Below the pieces are notes generated by a model, which was given only the letters and a program-made list of their open reading frames with translations, did no database searches and was not told where the DNA came from. Shown here in pieces: positions 54,961 through 64,000 of a stretch of 64,000 bases of DNA. Within the stretch, counting starts at the first letter, position 1; every line of letters starts with the position of its first letter. The position numbers and the translations under genes are program-made. The stretch is from Macrotis lagotis (taxonomy: Eukaryota > Chordata > Mammalia > Peramelemorphia > Peramelidae): NCBI RefSeq assembly GCF_037893015.1, contig NC_133661.1, forward strand, positions 188,254,809-188,318,808, written 5' to 3'.

Positions 54961-56690
54961 AGTTATGATTTAAATTATAGTTTTGGACTATGGGGATTAT
55001 TTTCAGCACAGTTTTCTTTGTGAAGGGCAGATTCTTCCATAGCTTCAGACCAAGAGAGGACCAACAACTTAGAAAGCATCAAGAATTGCAGTTCTAGTAG
55101 CATCCAGTGAGCTTAAACTCTGGAGAGAACAGAGCAGAGTTGCATAGACCTACGAGTGGCAAGATGATATTGTCCTACTGTTTCAAGATCTGTGAGGAGA
55201 AATTGCACTGACAATTAGTCCATTAACAGGCAAGTTTGGATTTATCAGGTTGTCACATTTGGTTGCAATAACATGCTGGTGTTTTCCCAGTTTTGATGCT
55301 GTGCCGTAGTGCCTCACTGATAATAAGAGAAAGAAACCAATTCAAAGGCCTGCAGCATCCAGACCATCACTAATAATTCTGTTTCCTATAAATCAGACCA
55401 TGGGGTGGAATGATTTTGAAATAAGCAATTAAGAAGGATGCCTTTGTACAACACTCCTCTCACTGTAATAAATATAATTAGGCAAGACATCTCATAATGT
55501 ATATGTTGACATGGTTATCTTTAATTACAAATGTGATGAACATCATCATCATATATGGTACTAATAGGCTGTGATTTTACCTAAGGTCATATAATTATTA
55601 CATGTATTATATTTCACATACCTGAATGTTTTGTGAAGTATTACATTTTCTGACTTAAAAAAATAAGTTTAAATATTTGATACATGAATCTGAACTTCAT
55701 AACTTCTAGTTCTTTATTGTTTTCTACCAGACTACAAATATTTATTTATATCTCATAGCCAATCATAACTAGAATGCATAAATCTCATTTACCTTGATGC
55801 TTTAAATAACTAAGATTTATGTGCTTCTTCCATTCATAAGCCCTGCCATACCTTAAGCAGTTTTTATAAAATGCTATGGTCATTCATTCCTCCTCATCCT
55901 TTCCTCAAAAACAAAACAAAAAAGTATTTGGTATTAAATTCTGGTAATGAACTTCTTCACAGTTATATTAGTTCTAGTATTACAGTCAACAATTAAATGG
56001 AATTTCCTTAAGAGCAGGATTTTTCATTCTTTTGTCTCTAGCTCTAGTGTTTAATTAGTGTCTCTAAAGTTGTACCTGATAATTGTTGTTAAGGTGAATT
56101 TAAGTGATGAGACCTTATTCTACTTTTCCACCTCAGTAGGATTTTCCAGTGTGTGCTGCCCTAGAAAAATATTAGAGAACATAGGCTCACCTCCAGTCTC
56201 TGAGGAGATAGTAAGGATAGAAATTTAATGAAGGACATCAAAAATATAACATAAAATACTTCACTTAGTTTCTTTGAGAGAAAATTACTTTCTGCAAAAT
56301 CAATATATTTAATCGCTAAATCCTTAGAACTTGTAATTCCAGAGCAGTTGCCTATAGGAAAGGAAAATCATGTGATAGTTTAGAATTAAAGAATATGGTA
56401 TTAGCATTGAAATAAAGAGATATGTCCAATTTTGAATGACAGGCTTGTGTCAGTCATTATTATCTGATATATATCCCTAGTCAATACAGATAGGAATGTT
56501 TTGGGAAGTATAAACATTTGGGGCTTTCTCATTCATTTTATTTAAAAAAAGAGAATAGGCAGCCGGATTGAATTAACAAATGAAGTAACAGAGTGTCTCC
56601 AACATATTTAGTTCTTCAATTATTTCTGTTTTACCAAAGACTGAGGATTAAATATGATGAATTATTCTAACTTCTACATTTTGCTAAGAT
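54961..56690. other. Intergenic; possible small L2 end near 55990-56090
   Basis: A slightly GC-richer stretch at 55010-55480 has no open frame and no repeat that I recognise. CTTAAGAGCAGGATTTTTC and TTAATTAGTGTCTCTAAAG near 56005 resemble an L2 end. Confidence 0.35.
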
Positions 56691-56694
56691 TTTA

Positions 56695-57685
56695 CTTATT
56701 TTGAGCTTTACAATTTTCCACCTATTCTTACTACCCTACCTCCACCACTCACAGAAGGCAATTTGCCAGTCTTTACATCGTTACCAGGGTATACATTGAT
56801 CCAAATTGAATATAATGAGAGAGAAATCATATCCTTAAGGAAGAAACATAAAGTAAAAGAGATAGCAAGGTCAGACAGTAAGATATCAGGTTTTTTTCCT
56901 AAATTAAAGGTAATAGTCCTTGGTCTTTTTTCAAACTCCACAGTTCTTTCTCTGATTACAGATGGTATTCTCCTTCCAAGACAGCCCCAAATTGTCTCTG
57001 ATTGTTGCACTGATGAAATGAGCAAGTCCATCAAGGTTGATCATCAACCCCATGTTGCCATTAGCGTGTACACTGTTTTTCAGGTTCTGCTCATCTCACT
57101 CAGCATCAGATCATGCAAGTCCCTACAGGATTCTCTGAATTCTGATCCCTTCTGGTTTCTGATAGAACAATAGCATTCCATGACATACATATACCACAAT
57201 TTGCTAAGCTATTCCCAACTGAAGGACATTTAATTGATTTCCAATTATTTGCCACCATTACAAGGGCTGCTATGAATATTTTTGTACAAGTAATGTTTTT
57301 ATACTTTTTCATCATTTCTTCAGGGTATAGGCCCAGTAGTGGTGTGGCTGGATTAAAGGGTATTGCACATTTTTGTTGCCCTTTGGACATAGTTCCAGAC
57401 TGCTCTCCATAAAGTCTGGATGAGTTCACAGCTCCACCAACAATGTAATAGTGTCCCAGATTTCCCACAACCTTTCCAACAATGATCATTGTCCTTTGTG
57501 GTCATAGTGGCCAGGGTGAAAGTTGTGAGGTGGTACCACAGATATGCTTTAATTTGCATTTCTCTAATAAGTAATGATTTAGAGCAATTTTTCATGTAAC
57601 TATGGATTGCTTTGATGTCCTCATCTGTAAATTGCCTTTGCATATCCTTTGACCATTTGTCAATTGGGGAATGGTTTTTTAGACT
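56695..57685 (-). repeat. L1 3' part (ORF2 C-terminus and 3' UTR), minus strand
   Basis: The minus strand encodes recognisable L1 ORF2 C-terminal text: KAIHSYMKNCSKSLLIREMQ, WYHLTTFTLATMTTKDNDHC, WKGCGKSGTLLHCWWSCELI (the Cys/His motif), IPFNPATPLLGLYPEE, KIFIAALVMVANNWKSIKC. The 3' UTR follows down to about 56695. A few frameshifts are present. The element ends abruptly at about 57685, where a + strand L1 begins. Confidence 0.88.
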
Positions 57686-57909
57686 CAGGACTTCTGGACA
57701 AGATAGCGGAGAGAAGACAGGCACAGTTCTAAAGTCTCCTGATCTCTTCCCCATCTATCACATGAAACAAACCTCTTAAAAGAAAGCTGAACCAGGAAAC
57801 CCTGAAAGAAAAGCCAGAAGAGGAAGATCTACCTCAGGATTTGACTCCCAGAGCAGCCTTGACTGAGTACCGGCAGGTGAATCTGGGCTCTGAGGGAGAT
57901 GCAGCCTGG

Positions 57910-58661
57910 GATCAGCCAGATTAAAAGTTGAATTGGAACCGGGAGTCTGAGGGCCCGAGAGCCAGACCTGCTGGATCAGCAGTGGGGATGGATGAAAGGG
58001 GCTTGGGTCCATGGGGAAGCAGAGGCAATGGTGTTGGTGCTGTCCCCCTGGAGCTCAGGGACCAGGCTGGGGGAAGAGTTCTGGTACAGGAGAATGGCAG
58101 ACACCATCCCTAGGCTTCTCAGGTCTGAGAAACTCTGAGGGCACGCCTCCATTGCACAGAGGCCTCTCCTCAAACAAAGGCAAATTACTTCTGCCTCAGG
58201 CGCAGGTGTGTGAGCAGAAGAACCAGGCCAGCTGAGGAATCACCTCAGGCCAGGGTAAAGCCCACCACTGATTGAAGGCAAAAGAATTCAATAGTTCCAA
58301 TTCCTGCCTTCAGGCAAAGGGAGAAGGCCTCCCAACCAAGGTCACAGACAAACCAGAGAGGGCAACCAGCACCTCCTGCTGGCCAGCCATAGAAACTGCA
58401 CTCAGTAAAGCCTTCAGAGATCCCAAGCCCAGGTGAACCAGCCCCCCCCCCCCAACTCAAGGTCTTAGCATAATGAAGAAGGGTCAGCTGAAAGGTGGAT
58501 CCACAGAAAAATTCCTGGAAGGGAAAGACCCCAACTCAGAGAGACCTGGAACCTCTGAGGAGAATACAATCTGGTCTCCAGCACAGAAAAACTTCTTTGA
58601 AGAAATAAGGAATTAGCTTAAAAATTTGGGAGAGACAATTAATACCTTAGAAAGTACAAAG
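57910..58661 (+). repeat. L1 5' duplication, unit A (5' UTR and ORF1 start)
   Basis: About 750 bases, roughly 90% similar to 58673-59444. Markers are GATCAGCCAGATTAA at the start, GGCCAGCTGAGGAATCACC, GCAAAAGAATTCAATAG, and GAAAGTACAAAG at the end. It contains an ATG at 58473 reading MKKGQLKGGSTEKFLEGKD and soon stops, the ORF1 N-terminus in copy. Confidence 0.85.
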
Positions 58662-58672
58662 AATCATCCCTG

Positions 58673-59444
58673 GATCAACCAGATTAACAGATGAATTGGA
58701 ACCAGGAGTCTGAGGGCCCAAAAGCCGGAACTGCTGGATGAGCTGAGGGGCTAGAAGGCAGGGGCTTGAGTCAACTAGGGAGCAGCGGCACTGGTGTTCG
58801 TGCTGTCCCCCAGGAGCTTGCAGACAGGGCTGGGGGGGGGTAGAGTTCTGGAGGAGGAAAGCTGTGGACACCATCCCTGGGCTACTCTGATCTGAGGAAC
58901 TCGGAGTCCTGTTATAGCTCAGACTTCTTCCCAGAACAAACAAATGCAAACTACTTCTGCCTCAGGCCCAGGTGTGTGAGCAGAAAAACCAGCCCAGCTG
59001 AGGAATGACCTCAGGCTAGGGTAAAGCCCACCATTGATTGAAGGCAAAAGAATTCAATAGCTGCAACTCCTCCCTTCAAGCAAAGGGAGAAGGCCTCAAT
59101 CAAGGTCACAGACACTCCAGAGAAAGCAACCAACACCTCCTACTGGCCAGCCAGAGAAACTGAACACAGAGAGTAAAGCCTTTAGTGATCCCAAGCCCCT
59201 GTGAACCAGCCCCTCCCCAATTCAAGGTCTTAGCAAAAGGAAGAAGGGTCAGCAGAAAGGTGGATCCATAGAAAAATTCTTGGAAGGGAAAGACCCTAAC
59301 TCCGAGAGACCTGGAACCTCTGAGAAGAATACAATCTGGTCTCCAGCACAGAAAGACTTCCTTCAAGAAATAAGGAAGGACCTTAAAAATCTGGAGAGAC
59401 AATTAATAGCTTGCAACAAGAAAACAAAAACTTAGAAAGTACAA
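58673..59444 (+). repeat. L1 5' duplication, unit B
   Basis: Second unit, starting GATCAACCAGATTAA. It runs directly into the rest of ORF1. At the position of the unit A start codon it has AGG (59238-59240) in place of ATG, so the expected ORF1 start is lost in the unit that leads into ORF1. Confidence 0.85.
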
Positions 59445-60403
59445 TTGGACAAATACAAAAGGAGAATAAATCACTCAGATCATCAATTGGACAATAACAA
59501 AATGAGAATAAATCTCTCAAATCATCTATTGGACAAACACAAAAGGAGAATAAATCTCTCAGATCATCAATTGGACAATTACAAAATGAGAATAATTCTC
59601 TCAGATCCTCAAATGAGCAAATGCAAAAAAGAAATTAACTCTCTGAAAACCTCAATTGGTCAAATGGAAAGCTATTTCAAAAGTAGAATTGACCAATTGG
59701 AAAAGGAGTTGCAAAAGGTTAATGAAGAAAATTCCTCCCCCCCAAAAAATAATGGAATCTACAGAAACTAATGACTCCATGAGACAGCAAGAGTCAGTTA
59801 AACAAAATCAAAAATTAGAAAAAATAGAAGCAAATGTAAAATACCTCATCAACAAAAACACTGACCTCGAGAATAGATCGAGGAGGGACAACCTGAAAAT
59901 TATAGGACTTCCTGAAAACATTGAAGAGGAAAAGAAGCCTGGACTTAATATTACAGGATCTAGTGATGGGAAACTGCCCTGATATCATGGAATCGGAGGG
60001 CAAAGTAGTTATTGAAAGAGTACATCGATCCCCAACAGAAAAAGATCCTAAAATGAAAACACCAAGGAATGTTGTGGCCAAACTCCAGAACTATCAGATA
60101 AAAGAGAAAATCCTGCAAGCAGCCAGAAAGAAACAATTTAAATATCAAGCAGCCACAGTAAGGATCATGCAGGACCTGGCTGCATCAAATTTAAGGGATG
60201 GAAGGGCCTGGAACAAGATATTTCGAAGAGCACGGGAGCTTGGAATGCAGCCAATAATCTACTTTCCGGCAAAGCTGAGCTTTCTCTTCAAGGGAAAAAG
60301 ATGGACATTTAAAGAAATGGAAGAATTACAAAAATTTCTGATGAAAAGCCCAGAGGTAAATAGAAAATTTGGACATCAAACAGGAGGTTCAAGAGACACA
60401 TGA
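59238..60403 (+). pseudogene. L1 ORF1 (RNA-binding chaperone), disrupted
   Basis: The N-terminal KKGQQKGGSIEKFLEGKD is followed by a coiled-coil region with about five 14-residue repeats of the form SSIGQ.QKENKSLR (59445-59640) and in-frame stops. Then come EANVKYLINKNTDLENRSRR, the RRM-like DNLKIIGLPENIEEE (59890-59935), VIERVHRSP, the C-terminal domain QDLAASNLRDGRAWNK and ARELGMQPIIYFPAKLSFL, ending at 60403. L1 ORF1 proteins trimerise through the coiled coil and bind L1 RNA. At least three frame changes are visible. Confidence 0.88.
59445..59640 (+). repeat. 42-bp tandem repeat in the ORF1 coiled coil
   Basis: About five units of ATTGGACAA..ACAAAA.GAGAATAAATC, each coding 14 residues (two heptads). 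Units differ at a few bases, and one contains TAA in place of the Thr/Leu codon. Confidence 0.9.
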
Positions 60404-61194
60404 AAAGGTAAAAAAAAAAGGGGGGGTGGTAAAAGGAAAAAAAATGCAATTCAGTAAGTTGAAATTGTCTATATCCCAGCATTGGGGGGGGGGGAGACTC
60501 TCATAAATCCTGAGAAACATAACTCGAACAGAGAGAATATACCTAGCCAGAAATGATGGACATCCATGACCTATCCATGAGACTGCTATCTAATGGGATG
60601 TAACAGGCTCTAACCCCACTTGGGAGAAAGACTCTAATAACTCTCAGGAATTTTGACTCTATTCGATCAAGTATACTGAAGTAGAAGGGACAGACACTCA
60701 GAATTTTCTATGACCTAGATAGAATGATCTAAAAAAATACACTACCTCCATAAAAGGGTGACAGGAAAGAGACGGGAGGAGGGAGGGGATTGAATGGGAT
60801 AAATCTCATTACACTAAGAGGTACAAAAAACCTATGGTAATAGAGGGGAAGAAGAGAGCAGAAGATAAACACCTGAATCTTCTTCTCATCAGACTTGGCT
60901 TAAAGTCAAACTACACAAACTCAGTTAACTTATAAAACATCTAACCTTTCAAATATTAAAAGGGGAAAGGGGAGGGGGGGATGGAGAAAGGGAAGGGGAG
61001 TGGGGAAAATAAGGGGAAATAACAAAAGGAAGGGAAGGGAAAAGGGAAAAAGGGAAAGGGGAAAGAAAGGGCAGGGTGTGACATAGGAGGGCAAACACAC
61101 TGAAGGGGGTGGTATTCAGAAACAAAATATTGGGGAATACAGATAAAGGGGGAAAGGGGGGAAATACAAACACAGGGAAGATAGCATGGAGGGC
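60404..61194 (+). other. G/A-rich L1 inter-ORF spacer
   Basis: About 790 bases with no long frame on the + strand. It contains poly-G runs (GGGGGGTGG near 60420, a G10 near 60484) and a strongly purine stretch (60958-61080, AAAGGGGAAAGGGGAGGGGGGG type). Human L1 has a spacer of only about 60 bases, so this is long for an L1 and may be a feature of the family. Confidence 0.75.
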
Positions 61195-64000
61195 AAGAGT
61201 TACTAATTATAACTTTGAATGCGAATGGGATGAACTTTCCCCCTTAAAATATAAGCAAATAGCAGAGTAGATTAAAAACCAGAATACTACAATATGCTGC
61301 TTACAAGAAACTCAATTCAAGCAGAGAGATACATAGAGAGTAAAGGCAAAAGTTTGGAGCAAAATAAATTTTGCCTCAGCTGAAGTAAAATAAGCAGGGG
61401 TAGCAATCCTTATGTCAGACAAAGCAGCGGCAAAAATAAATAGCATTAAAAGAGATAAGGAAGGAAACTTTATCCTCCAAAAAGGTACCATAGACAATAA
61501 ACTCATTTCAGTATTGTATATATATGCACCCAGTGGGACAGCATCCAAATTCTTAGAAGAGAAGCTGAACGAATTACAGGAAGACATAGACAGCAAAACT
61601 CTATTAGTGGGAGACCTCAACTTCCTGATATCAGATCTAGATAAATCAAATCATAAAACAAACAAGAAAGAAATTAGGGAGGTAAATAGATTGTTAGAAA
61701 AATTAGATATGGTAGACTTATGGAGGAAACTGAATGGGGATAGAAAGGAACATAACTTTTTCTCGGCAGTACACGGAACTTATACAAAAATTGACCATGT
61801 ACTAGGACATAAAAACCTAATGATCAACTGCAGAAAGGCAGAAATAGTGAATATATCTTTCTCAGATCACAATGCAATAAAAGTCATATGCAATACTAGA
61901 CCAAGGAGACATAGACCCAGAACAAATTGGAAACTGAATAACCTCATTTTAAAAAAAATGAGTGGACCAAAAAACAAATTACAGAAAGAATTAACCATTT
62001 TATCCTAGATAATGATAATGATGAAACAACATACCAAAACCTATGGCATTCATTCAAAGCAACTCTCAGGGGATATATTATAGCTCTAAATGCTTATATG
62101 AATAAATTGGAGAAAGAGGAAATCAATGAACTAAACGTGCAACTAAAAAAATTAGAGAAAGAACAAATCAAAAATCCCCAATCAAATACCAAATTAGAAA
62201 TTCTAAAAATTATAGGAGAAATTAATAAAATCGAAAGCAAAAAAACTATTGAATTAATAAATAAAACCAAAAGTTGGTATTATGAAAAAAAACAATAAAA
62301 TTGATAAAACTCTGGTCAATTTGATTAAAAATAAGAAAGAAGGAAACCAAATTGCTAGTATAATAAAAGAAAAAGGAAAACTCACCACCAAAGAGGAGGA
62401 AATTAAAGTAATAATTCAAAATTATTTTGCCCAACTCTATGCCAATAAATTTGATAATGCAAGTGAAATGGATGAATATTTAGAAAAATATAAGTTGCCC
62501 AGGTTAAATGAAGAAGAGATTAAATACCTAAACAACCCTATCTAAGAAAAAGAAATTCAACAAGCCATTACTGAACTCCCTAAAAAAAGTCTCCAGGGTC
62601 AGATAGATTCAAAAGTGAATTTTCCCAAACATTTAAGAAACAATTGGTTCTGATCCTATATAAACTCTTTGGAAAAATAGGGAAAGATGGAACTCTGCCT
62701 AACTCTTTCTACAAGACCAACATACTACTGTTACCTAAACCAGGAAGAGTTAAAACAGAGAAAGAAAATTATAGATCTATTTCCCTGAAGAATATAGATG
62801 CAAAAATCCTAAATAAAATCTTAGCAAAACGACTACAACAAGTCATCACTAGGATAATACATTATGATCAAGTAGGATTTATTCCAGGGATGCAGGGATG
62901 GTTCAATATTGGGAAAACTGTTAGCATACTCAATTATATCAACAGCAAACCTATCAGAAATCATATGATCATATCAATAGATGCTGAAAAAGCTTTTGAC
63001 AAAATACAGCATCCATTCCTATTAAAAGCACTAGAGAGTGTAGGAATAAATGGACTGTTCCTTAAAATAATTAGCAGTATCTATCTTAAACCATCAACAA
63101 GCATTATATTCAATGGGGAGAGGCTAGAGGCATTCCCAGTAAGATCAGCGGTAAAACAAGGGTGCCCATTATCACCACTACTATTCAATATTGTATTAGA
63201 AATTTTAGCATCAGCAATTAGAGAAGAAAAAGAAATTGAAGGAATTAGAATTGGGAAGGAAGAGACAACACTCTCACTCTTTGCAGATGACATGATGGTC
63301 TACCTAGAGAATCCCAAGAAATCATCCAAAAAAATGACCGGACCCAATTAGCAATTTTAGCAAAGTTGCAGGTTATAAAATAAACCCTCATAAATCCTCA
63401 ACTTTTCTATATATGTCTAGCAAGAAACAGCAGGAAGAGCTAGAAAGAGAAATCCCATTCAAAGTAACCTCAGACAGTGTAAAATATTTGGGAGTCTATT
63501 TGCCAAGACAGACTCAGAATCTTTTTGAAAACAATTATAAAACACTTCTCACACAAATTACATCAGATTGAAATAACTGGGCAAATAACAACTACTCATG
63601 GATAGGGAGAGTTTACATAATAAAAATGACAATTACAGGAAGACATAGAAAAGGTAGAGCTAATACAATAAAAATGACATTTCTACCAAAATTAACTATC
63701 TGTTTAGTGTCCTACCAATCAAAATTCCAAAAAATTACTTCAATGAGTTAGAAAAAATTGTAGGTAAATTCATATGGAGAAAAAAAATTCAAGAATACCA
63801 CGGAGCTTAATGAAAAAAATGCAAATGAAGTTGGCTTAGTACTACCCAATCTAAAATTATATTATAAAGCATCAGTCATCAAAACTGTTTTGTATTGGCT
63901 AAGAAATAGAGTTGTGGACCAGTGGAATAGACTAGGTGTAAAAGCAGGAGAGGATTATAGTAATCTGCTGTTTCATAAACCCAAAGAGTCTGGCCATTGG
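61195..64000 (+). pseudogene. L1 ORF2 (endonuclease and reverse transcriptase), disrupted and partial
   Basis: It starts with ITLNANGMNFP near 61211. Endonuclease text follows: VSVLYIYAPSGTASKFLEEK-like, LLVGDLNFLISDLDKS (GDLN for the usual GDFN), HNFFSAVHGTYTKIDHVLGH, and FSDHNAIKV with the catalytic SDH. Reverse transcriptase text includes [81 protein letters not shown] and the FADD active site at 63280-63291, then YLGVYLP and VDQWNR near the edge. Frame changes near 61960, 62290, 62550 and 63340 break it. The Cys/His C-terminal part is outside the window. Confidence 0.92.

Larger units (their letters stand above)
57686..64000 (+). mobile_element. Long L1 retrotransposon, + strand, cut by the window end
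   Basis: A 5' region begins near CTTCTGGACAAGATAGCGGAGAGAAG (57686-57720). Then come two direct repeats of about 750 bases, ORF1 (to 60403), a spacer of about 790 bases, and ORF2 endonuclease and reverse transcriptase through to the window edge. Frameshifts and stops occur in both frames, so this copy is not active, but the near-complete 5' part and clear protein text suggest a younger copy than the minus-strand fragments around it. It abuts, and probably interrupts, the minus-strand L1 at 56695-57685. Confidence 0.9.

Noticed and set aside
55010-55480. GC-richer stretch that might be an exon or old repeat
   Set aside because: No open frame, splice pair or recognisable repeat order.
56763-57173. 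136-codon + strand frame
   Set aside because: It is antisense to L1 3' UTR and ORF2 sequence that reads correctly on the minus strand.

Overview
This is vertebrate, almost certainly marsupial, nuclear DNA. The AT-rich intergenic sequence is filled with L1, L2, CR1/L3 and RTE-type LINE pieces and with many copies of a tRNA-headed SINE. That SINE opens with a GGGGCAGCTAGGTGGC-type head and ends in a TTGCAAAAA(n)CCTAAA-type tail, a form I associate with Australian marsupials, so a dasyurid-like source is my inference. There are no prokaryotic operons, CRISPR arrays or convincing RNA genes.

The host genes form part of an olfactory receptor cluster, with three intact single-exon receptor reading frames, all on the + strand. 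Two are OR4N-like paralogues (5944-6876 and 27062-27991). The third is OR4K-like (52427-53404). In human, OR4N and OR4K genes are neighbours on 14q11.2, so the window looks like the marsupial counterpart of that cluster. The two OR4N genes lie in an old tandem duplication of about 21 kb. Blocks far upstream (about 386-1060 and 20945-21650) and the 3' flanks are still alignable but well diverged, whereas the middle of the coding exon is almost identical, which suggests gene conversion. All three coding exons are preceded by a plausible 3' splice site.

Layout: 1-5900 duplicated upstream block A, a nested SINE, a pyrimidine tract and L2. 5944-7500 OR4N copy A and its flank. 9973-13785 minus-strand processed pseudogene of UBAP2L. 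14590-15535 L1 3' end split by a SINE. 15900-17560 a possible further, unidentified retro-pseudogene. 18640-20500 SINE, CR1/L3 and RTE fragments. 20945-29080 duplicated block B with OR4N copy B. 30410-33505 decayed RTE-type LINE whose 3' tail matches three long SINEs elsewhere in the window. 33590-41900 AT-rich DNA with L2, L1 3' ends and SINEs. 41905-50350 a pile of minus-strand L1 3' ends, one holding a GGAA satellite of about 0.95 kb and one holding a complete processed copy of TRIM59 (48414-50077) between perfect 15-bp target-site duplications. 51340-52170 an L1 piece immediately upstream of the OR4K exon. 54480-57685 more minus-strand L1. 57686-64000 a long + strand L1 with a duplicated 5' region, ORF1, a long G/A-rich spacer and most of ORF2, running off the window.

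I see no evidence for a wholly new biological system. The observations most worth following are the OR4N conversion tract with its conserved distal upstream block, the L1 5' duplication that carries the ORF1 start, the LINE/SINE tail sharing, and an unnamed 43-bp sequence present twice.
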